Below are positions 5,563 through 9,818 of a DNA stretch of 9,818 bases, piece by piece (the first letter of the stretch is position 1; every line of letters starts with the position of its first letter). A program made the position numbers and the translations under genes. The notes under the pieces are model-generated. The model was not told the DNA's origin and searched no databases. It saw only the letters and a list, made by a program, of their open reading frames with translations. Source of the stretch: JANNAV01 sp031384695 (lineage in GTDB: Bacteria > Pseudomonadota > Alphaproteobacteria > Rhodobacterales > Rhodobacteraceae). The stretch covers positions 1-9,818 of the forward strand of contig JANNAV010000214.1 of NCBI GenBank assembly GCA_031384695.1. Direction: 5' to 3'.

Positions 5563-6993
5563 TCACGCCGCAGGAAAGCTGATCTCCACCCGCAGCCCCG
5601 CGGCACCATCGCGGTCGCGCAGCGTCAGGCTGGCGCGGTCGCGCAGCGTCAGGCTGGCGCGGTCGCGCAGCGTCAGGCTGGCGTGGTCGCGCAGCGTCAG
5701 GTTGGCGTGGTGCAGATCGGCGATGGCCCGCACCAGACTTAAGCCCAGGCCCGAACCCGGCGTGCTGCGGCTTTTGTGCAGCCGGTACAGCCTGCGCTGC
5801 ACATTTTCCCGCTCGGCCGCAGGGATACCCGGCCCGGTGTCGGCCACCCCGGCACAAACCCTGCCCGCCGCCTTACCCGCAAAACAGCTTATCTTCGTGC
5901 CGGGCGGGCCATGCTGAATGGCGTTCTCAATCAGGTTGGCAAACATCTGGGTCAACAGTTCCGGATCGCCGTTCACCAGACAACTTCCCCCCGGCATGGC
6001 CAACATCACCTGCCCCGCATCCTCGGCCACGGCACGGTAAATCTCCGCCACATCGCCCAGCAGTTTGGCAACATCCACCACCCGGAACCCCGCCCGCCGC
6101 GATCCGGTCTCGATCTGGGCGATCCGCAGCAAGGCCGCGAAGGTCTGGTTGATCTGATCCACCTCCGCCAGCGCACCGCGCAGATCTTCCGCCTCCCCCT
6201 GCCCCGCTTCCGCCTTGGCGGCTGCCGCCTCGATCCGGATGCGCAGGCGGTTCAGCGGCGTGCGCAGATCATGCGCGATATCGGTGCTGACCTGCCGCAT
6301 CGCCGCAACCACGCCTTCCAGCCGCTCCAGCGCGCCGTTGATCGTCAGGGCGATCCGGTCCAGATCATCGCCCCGGCCCGACAGGGCCAGCCGCGCCGAA
6401 AGTTCGCCATGCGCCACCCGGTTCAGGCTGTGGTCAACCGCCGCCAGCCGCCGGTCCATCCGCCGGGCCAGCACCACAGCGATGCCCAAAGTGGCCAGCA
6501 ACACCGTCAGCGCCGACCACCCGAATGCCGCCGCCATGATCTCGCGCAGATCATCCAGATCGGCATCGGTCAGCCCCACCGACAGCGAATAATCCCCCGC
6601 AGTGCCGGTGAACACCCGGTAGGGATAATTGGTGGTCACCCCGGCCAGATCGGCGGGCACTATCGACCAACCACCGGGCAGATCAATGCCGTGGATATTC
6701 GCCGCCAGAACCTGCCCGCCAAGATCCTTCAGCAGATAGATCGACGCCTGATCCGGGCTGGCCGCAATGCGCGAGGCCACCGCCTCCAGCAGATCGGCTT
6801 GATCGCCGCCCGTCATCGCCGCCTCCAGCGACCCGTACATCTCGGTCACCCGGGCATCCTGACGGCTGCTCAGTTGGGCATGCATCAGTCCAAAACCGAT
6901 GCCCCCCGCCAACAGCAGCGTCGTCACGATCGACAGGCTCAGCGTCATTGCCATCCGGAAAGAAGATCTGCGCCAAAGATCAGCGGGGCGCAT
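5563..6993 (-). CDS. Two-component sensor histidine kinase, HAMP/HisKA/HATPase type
   Basis: 476 residues from ATG at 6993; this start overlaps the regulator's last 14 bases and begins MRPADLWRRSSF. An upstream ATG at 7041 lies deeper inside the regulator gene and is less likely. Order of parts: membrane helix (about 16-37), periplasmic sensor region (38-152, no cysteine), second helix (157-176), HAMP (177-232), HisKA with phospho-acceptor His241 in AHDLRTPLNRL, dimer helices to about 300, then the ATPase domain with N-box NLIENAIQHG (353-362), G1 DTGPGIP (385-391) and G2 GSGLGLSLV (413-421). The domain resembles kinases of the metal- and copper-responsive group (CusS/IrlS-like), though the signal cannot be read. 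Oddities: the F-box phenylalanine appears replaced (VQRRLYRL), and an ASLTLRDR unit is repeated in residues 431-462 where one copy is normal. It is co-transcribed with the regulator. Confidence 0.92.
   Translation of the reverse strand: MRPADLWRRSSFRMAMTLSLSIVTTLLLAGGIGFGLMHAQLSSRQDARVTEMYGSLEAAMTGGDQADLLEAVASRIAASPDQASIYLLKDLGGQVLAANIHGIDLPGGWSIVPADLAGVTTNYPYRVFTGTAGDYSLSVGLTDADLDDLREIMAAAFGWSALTVLLATLGIAVVLARRMDRRLAAVDHSLNRVAHGELSARLALSGRGDDLDRIALTINGALERLEGVVAAMRQVSTDIAHDLRTPLNRLRIRIEAAAAKAEAGQGEAEDLRGALAEVDQINQTFAALLRIAQIETGSRRAGFRVVDVAKLLGDVAEIYRAVAEDAGQVMLAMPGGSCLVNGDPELLTQMFANLIENAIQHGPPGTKISCFAGKAAGRVCAGVADTGPGIPAAERENVQRRLYRLHKSRSTPGSGLGLSLVRAIADLHHANLTLRDHASLTLRDRASLTLRDRASLTLRDRDGAAGLRVEISFPAA
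5617..5712 (-). repeat. 24-bp tandem repeat, four copies, inside the kinase ATPase domain
   Basis: Four adjacent 24-base units start at 5617, 5641, 5665 and 5689. Units 1 and 2 are identical, unit 3 differs by one base and unit 4 by a few. Each encodes the octapeptide ASLTLRDR (variants NLTLRDHA at the far end). The array lies just after the G2 box, at the beta-strand that normally occurs once before the final strand (here LRVEISFPA), and keeps the reading frame. Confidence 0.92.
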
Positions 6994-7657
6994 GAATCGA
7001 ATATCCGGCAGATTTGATGGTGTGCAACAGCGCCACCGCAAAAGGCTTGTCGATCTTGGCGCGCAGGCGGCTGATATGGGTTTCCACCACCGATGTTTTC
7101 GGATCGAAATGGAAATCCCAAACCCGTTCCAGCAACATGGTGCGCGTCACCACCCGGCCCGCGTTGCGCATCAGAACTTCCAGCAGGGTGAACTCCTTGG
7201 GCAACAGATCGATGATCTGCCCACCCCGCCGCGCCACCCGGGCCAGCAGATCCAACTCCAGATCTGCCACCGCCAGAACCGTGCGCACCACCTGCACCGG
7301 CGGGCGGCGGGCCAGCGCATTTACCCGCGCCAGCAACTCGGCAAAGGCGAAGGGTTTGGTCAGATAGTCATCGCCTCCCGCCTCCAGCCCCTCAACCCGG
7401 TCATCAATGCCGCCGATAGCCGTCAGAAACAACACCGGCGTCTTCACCCCGGCGGCGCGCAACGCCCGCACCATGCTCAGCCCGTCAAGCCCCGGCAGCA
7501 TCCGGTCCACCACCAGCACGTCATAGCGCTCGCGGCTGGCCTGAAACAGCGCGTCAGACCCGTCCGCCAGCACATCGCAGACATGGCCGCTTTCCGAAAA
7601 CCCCTTGCGGGCATAATCGGCAGCCTTGGGATCATCTTCAACAATCAGGATGCGCAT
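6980..7657 (-). CDS. OmpR/PhoB-family response regulator
   Basis: 225 residues, cytoplasmic transcription factor paired with the adjacent kinase. The receiver domain (1-115) has the acidic pocket EDD (7-9), phospho-acceptor Asp51 in VVDRMLPGLDGL, switch Thr79 and conserved Lys101 in TKPF. The C-terminal winged-helix DNA-binding domain (about 125-223) shows LLPKEFTLLEVLMRNAGRVV, the SVVETHISRLRAKID recognition-helix region (with ID in place of the usual metal-type VD), and the closing IKSAGYSI. Overall it reads like the CopR/CusR/IrlR subgroup, but I cannot tell the inducing signal. Start ATG at 7657 follows an in-frame TGA only four codons upstream, so no longer form is possible except from a rare ATT. 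There is no Shine-Dalgarno; a 15-bp repeat array begins 12 bases upstream. Its candidate targets carry the palindrome at 1429 and 4834. Confidence 0.95.
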   Translation of the reverse strand: MRILIVEDDPKAADYARKGFSESGHVCDVLADGSDALFQASRERYDVLVVDRMLPGLDGLSMVRALRAAGVKTPVLFLTAIGGIDDRVEGLEAGGDDYLTKPFAFAELLARVNALARRPPVQVVRTVLAVADLELDLLARVARRGGQIIDLLPKEFTLLEVLMRNAGRVVTRTMLLERVWDFHFDPKTSVVETHISRLRAKIDKPFAVALLHTIKSAGYSIHAPR

Positions 7658-7669
7658 CGGGCCAATGGT

Positions 7670-7721
7670 TCAGGGATCCGGGGGTCAGGGATCTGGGGAT
7701 CAGGGATCCGGGGGTCAGGGA
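7670..7721 (-). repeat. 15-bp tandem repeat, 3.5 units, in the leader of the response-regulator gene
   Basis: On the plus strand the units are TCAGGGATCCGGGGG (7670-7684), TCAGGGATCTGGGGA (7685-7699), TCAGGGATCCGGGGG (7700-7714) and a partial TCAGGGA (7715-7721). The array ends 12 bases before the ATG at 7657 and takes up the place where a leader, ribosome site and possibly the transcript start would be. Units 1 and 3 are identical and unit 2 has two changes. Confidence 0.88.
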
Positions 7722-7919
7722 CGGTCTGATCAGTCTGACAGATCGGGCATCGAAGTCGAGGCTTTCCGAACCCGCAAAGCGCCCCACCCTGCCATCCGAC
7801 AAGGCAAAAAGACGCGCACCACGCGCCGGTTTCCCGCGCCTCACAGCCTTCGCAGCTACCCCAGCCCGAGAACCGGACCGGAACCGCGACCCGACAGGCG
7901 GAGCGCCCGTCGTAACACG
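7722..7919. other. Gap of about 200 bases upstream of the regulator, presumed to hold its promoter
   Basis: I see no convincing gene here. TCAGAC occurs twice, 9 bases apart on the minus strand, around a TGATCA palindrome (near 7725-7742), and could be part of a promoter or operator. The palindrome TTACA-N4-TGTAA is absent, so autoregulation through that site is not indicated. A cysteine-rich 92-codon minus-strand frame crosses the gap and is treated as chance. Confidence 0.4.
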
Positions 7920-8282
7920 TCACGCGCCCACCAAACCCTCGCCCGCCAAAGCTCCCCCCGCCCTGCGCACCAAGGCCCGCTCGCAGATCGCCACGTTGCG
8001 CGCCAGATCGCTGCGGTTGCGTGCGCCCACAATCATCGCCGCCACCGCTGGTCGGTTCAGCATCGCCGCACCGGCAACACAGGCAATGTCACCGCCATGC
8101 CGATCGGCAATCCGACGCAGGGTTTGCAGCAACACCTGAAACAGGCTCCAGCTGCCGAAATCGTCGATGATCAACTCGGTGATCAGCTTGTATTTGGTCA
8201 AAGTCTGGTTTTCCAGCGGCGGCTGCGGCTCGGATTGCCCCAGCCAACGGTCGCCCGGAAAACCGCCCGCGAACTGGCCTTT
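7920..8282 (-). pseudogene. 3' fragment of an aldo/keto reductase gene
   Basis: About 120 codons read as the C-terminal end of an aldo/keto reductase: GGFPGDRWLGQSEP, then LTKYKLI, IIDDFGSWSLFQVLLQTL, RRIADRHG and MIVGARNRSDLARNVAI, ending with TGA at 7920-7922. These blocks match the last third of the NAD(P)H-linked galactose-dehydrogenase-like branch, including the VGARN element of the cofactor site. The N-terminal two-thirds, with the catalytic Tyr/Lys/Asp/His barrel strands, is missing. The open frame continues to 8783, but beyond about 8282 the residues no longer match and overlap an integrase remnant and a tRNA on the other side. Relative to what I remember of the family there is a small insertion (TEL) after KYKLI. 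The gene is dead; the break lies near 8270-8290. Confidence 0.72.
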
Positions 8283-8463
8283 GCCGCTATGGCGCAGCGC
8301 CAGTCGCAGACCCGCACCCACAGCACGACGCAGATCACTTCTGACCATTCCGACCCGGCAGTGTTTGCTGAACGGGCGGGCGAGGCGCTCTCTGCGTGGA
8401 TCAATCCCAGCCATGAAATCAGCGCCCCGGCGCGGCAATACGCCAACATGCGGCTGCCCCGCC
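8283..8463. other. About 180 bases of unassigned sequence between two gene remnants
   Basis: It lies between the break in the aldo/keto reductase and the first recognisable integrase residues. A plus-strand frame here reads FAERAGEALSAWI and APARQYANMRLPRL, which has protein-like texture, but I cannot assign it. It may be a further degraded fragment, or frameshifted integrase sequence. Confidence 0.3.
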
Positions 8464-8724
8464 TTGTGCGGAAAGCTGCCCGAGTGTTCTGCGCACGGTC
8501 TGGGCAAAGCCTGCGCGCGGCGCTTGGCAGAGGCAGGGGCAACCGCCCATGAAATTATGGCTGTCACAGGGCACAAGACCTTGGCCGAAATGCAGCGATC
8601 CATCGAAACAGCTATGCGCGAAGGGCTGGCCGATTCAGCCCACGCAAAGCTGCTTTCCCAACCAAATCGGGAACAGACCGTGATGAGCCTTCCCCATAGG
8701 TTCGCCATAAAATCCACTAAGTAA
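8464..8724 (+). pseudogene. C-terminal remnant of a tyrosine recombinase (integrase), catalytically dead
   Basis: The frame ending TAA at 8722-8724 reads CGKLPECSAHGLGKACARRL, AEAGATAHEIMAVTGHKTLA, EMQRSIETAMREGLADSAHA and KLLSQPNREQ. This is the C-terminal catalytic part of phage/island integrases of the kind common in Rhodobacterales, where the usual text is SAHGLRKA...VTGHKT...QRYT. The box II arginine of HxxR is glycine here (GGC at 8503-8505). The nucleophile tyrosine is serine (TCC at 8599-8601). Only the two histidines (CAC at 8494-8496 and 8572-8574) remain. The N-terminal core-binding domain and first arginine are absent. It ends 29 bases from the 3' end of the tRNA on the other strand, the place where such integrases insert. 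It is therefore a relic of an integration event. Confidence 0.8.
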
Positions 8725-8753
8725 ATGAAACAAAAGGATAAATAGATGGGTTT

Positions 8754-8829
8754 TGGTAGGCCCGGAGGGACTCGAACCCCCAACCAAGGCGTTATGAGCG
8801 CCCTGCTCTAACCGTTGAGCTACAGGCCC
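8754..8829 (-). tRNA. tRNA with CAU anticodon, probably tRNA-Ile2
   Basis: The minus strand folds into a full 76-base cloverleaf: acceptor GGGCCTG with CGGGCCT, D-arm GCTC...GAGC, anticodon stem GGGCG with CGCCT around loop CTCATAA, T-arm GGGGG TTCGAGT CCCTC, discriminator A and encoded CCA. The anticodon CAT is at 8796-8794. The stretch TTAGAGCAGG...CTCATAA...CTTGGT resembles the E. coli isoleucine-2 tRNA (lysidine-modified CAU, reads AUA) more than elongator or initiator Met, so Ile2 is preferred. The acceptor stem contains a G1-U72 wobble pair and a U6-G67 pair. The 3' end faces the integrase remnant. Confidence 0.9.
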
Positions 8830-8838
8830 GACGCCGCC

Positions 8839-8866
8839 TGCCTAGCAGAATGCGGCCAAGCGTCAA
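8839..8866 (-). promoter_or_regulatory. Likely sigma-70-type promoter of the tRNA gene
   Basis: The minus strand has TTGACG (8866-8861) and TAGGCA (8844-8839) separated by 16 bases, ending 10 bases before the mature 5' end at 8829. TTGAC is a perfect alphaproteobacterial -35; the -10 is weaker but of the usual tRNA-promoter kind. Confidence 0.55.
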
Positions 8867-8916
8867 GCCGGTGTGCGTGGGGGGCGTGCGCTGCCTCTGC
8901 CCGCAGCCCCACCCAT

Positions 8917-9813
8917 TTACGCCGCCTCCCGCCGCGCCAGAACTGCGGCCATCGTCACCCCCATCGATGACGGATCAGGCGCCACCGTGATCCCCGCCGC
9001 CGCCAGAATCTCTACCTTTTCCTGCGCGCTTTCGCCAAAGGCCGAGATGATCGCCCCCGCGTGGCCCATCTTGCGCCCCTTGGGTGCCGTCAGACCCGCG
9101 ATATAGGCCACCACCGGTTTGCGCATGTGACCCTGCGCATAAGCCGCAGCCTCGGCCTCCTGCGGCCCGCCGATCTCGCCGATCATCATCACGGCGTCGG
9201 TCGCATCATCCGCCTCGAACAGCTCCAGAATATCGCGGAAGGACGAGCCGTTGATCGGATCGCCGCCGATCCCCACGCTTGTGGAAACCCCGATCCCCAG
9301 CGCCTTCATCTGCGCCGCCGCCTCATAGCCCAGCGTGCCCGAACGCCCGACAATACCGATCCGCCCCGCCATATAGATATGCGGCGGCATGATGCCCATG
9401 AACCCCACGCCGGGCGTGATCACCCCCGCGCAGTTCGGCCCGATCAGCCGCATCTTGCGCTCCACCGGATAGCGTTTGAGGAACCGTTTCAGCCGCATCA
9501 TGTCCTGACTGGGAATACCATCCGTCACGCAAACGGCGGTGCGGATACCCGCGTCCGCCGCCTCCATGATAGCGTCGGCGGCAAAGGGCGGCGGCACGAA
9601 CACCAGACTTGCATCCGCCCCCGTCGCCTCCACCGCCTCGCGCACGGTGTTGAACAGTGGCAGGCCAAGATGGGTCTCGCCCCCCTTCCCCGGTGTCACG
9701 CCGCCCACCACTCTGGTGCCGTGCTTGATCATGTCGGCGGCATGAAAGCCGCCAATGCGCCCCGACATGCCCTGCACGATGATCCGCGTGTCTTTGGTGA
9801 TCAGAATCGCCAT
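8917..9813 (-). CDS. mtkB: Malate-CoA ligase (malate thiokinase) alpha subunit
   Basis: 298 residues, full length for the family. It forms malyl-CoA from malate, CoA and ATP together with the beta subunit (MtkA), as in the serine cycle; malyl-CoA lyase then yields glyoxylate and acetyl-CoA. CoA-binding domain: VVGGVTPGKGG (35-45). Second domain: GPNCAG (125-130) and IVGRSGTLGYEAA (154-166). The phosphorylated histidine is His251 in PKGRKMGHAGAIIS. TDGIPSQDMMRLKRFLKRYP (97-116) and GGDPINGSSF (183-192) match the malate thiokinase alpha chain as I remember it, where ordinary succinyl-CoA synthetase SucD has TEGIP with a shorter loop and DPIPGSNF. A SucD assignment is the alternative. Start ATG at 9813 is near the window edge, so its ribosome site is not visible. 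The partner gene mtkA would be expected just upstream, outside the window. The tRNA gene follows on the same strand after 87 bases. Confidence 0.85.
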   Translation of the reverse strand: MAILITKDTRIIVQGMSGRIGGFHAADMIKHGTRVVGGVTPGKGGETHLGLPLFNTVREAVEATGADASLVFVPPPFAADAIMEAADAGIRTAVCVTDGIPSQDMMRLKRFLKRYPVERKMRLIGPNCAGVITPGVGFMGIMPPHIYMAGRIGIVGRSGTLGYEAAAQMKALGIGVSTSVGIGGDPINGSSFRDILELFEADDATDAVMMIGEIGGPQEAEAAAYAQGHMRKPVVAYIAGLTAPKGRKMGHAGAIISAFGESAQEKVEILAAAGITVAPDPSSMGVTMAAVLARREAA

Positions 9814-9818
9814 GATGC

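Noticed and set aside
5617..5712. Repeat array as a CRISPR
   Set aside because: The units are contiguous without spacers and lie in frame within a kinase gene; the 15-bp arrays likewise have no spacers.
6994..7041. Upstream start of the kinase at 7041
   Set aside because: It would add 16 residues lying wholly within the regulator gene; the ATG at 6993 gives a normal short overlap and a usual MR-rich start before the first membrane helix.
7645..7923. 92-codon minus-strand frame with many cysteines (CEGCEARETGAWC, CPICQ) before the regulator
   Set aside because: Tempting as a zinc-binding small protein, but its end is encoded by the 15-bp repeats, it overlaps the regulator start, begins with GTG inside the reductase remnant, and the Cys spacing matches no known fold.
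1..9818. Insertion sequence or transposase
   Set aside because: No transposase-like protein or terminal inverted repeats with target duplications were seen; the only recombination gene trace is the integrase remnant.

Overview
The window looks like a GC-rich alphaproteobacterial chromosome, most likely Rhodobacterales. The evidence is the malate thiokinase-type CoA ligase, the dense ATGA-overlapping operons, the style of the integrase remnant and the short 15-bp minisatellites. The order-level assignment rests on remembered sequence style, not on a database search.

Left edge (1 to about 318): debris of a foreign, partly AT-rich segment. It holds the last codons of one gene and then a gene broken by an in-frame TAG. 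Both are cut off where they run into the 3' end of a resident membrane-protein gene (DUF347/COG4705 type), which has lost its second half at the junction.

Centre (307 to 7657): what looks like one regulated envelope module. On the minus strand a response regulator and a sensor kinase form one unit (7657 to 5563). A diheme-type cytochrome b561 gene runs on the plus strand (4918-5562) and ends flush against the kinase stop. A four-gene minus-strand operon (4748 to 1470) encodes an ABC ATPase, two ABC-2/NosY-like permeases and an exported calcium-binding-repeat protein. A further minus-strand unit (1328 to 307) encodes an exported two-cysteine protein and the truncated DUF347 protein. The palindrome TTACAGATTTGTAA occurs exactly once in front of the exported-protein unit (1429-1442) and once in the divergent region between the ABC operon and the cytochrome gene (4834-4847). 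It is the natural candidate for the binding site of the co-encoded OmpR-type regulator, which would tie the three target units into one regulon. The module also carries unusual short tandem repeats: 15-bp arrays at the 5' ends of three units and a four-copy 24-bp array inside the kinase ATPase domain.

Right (7658 to 8829): a decayed zone. It contains the 3' end of an aldo/keto reductase gene and about 180 bp of unassigned sequence. It then has the C-terminal end of a tyrosine integrase that has lost both its HxxR arginine and its catalytic tyrosine. A tRNA with a CAU anticodon (probably the isoleucine-2 type) sits beside the integrase end. An integrase end facing the 3' end of a tRNA is the usual layout of an integrated island, so part or all of the module may once have been mobile.

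Right edge (8830-9818): core metabolism, the alpha subunit of malate-CoA ligase (mtkB), the serine-cycle enzyme.
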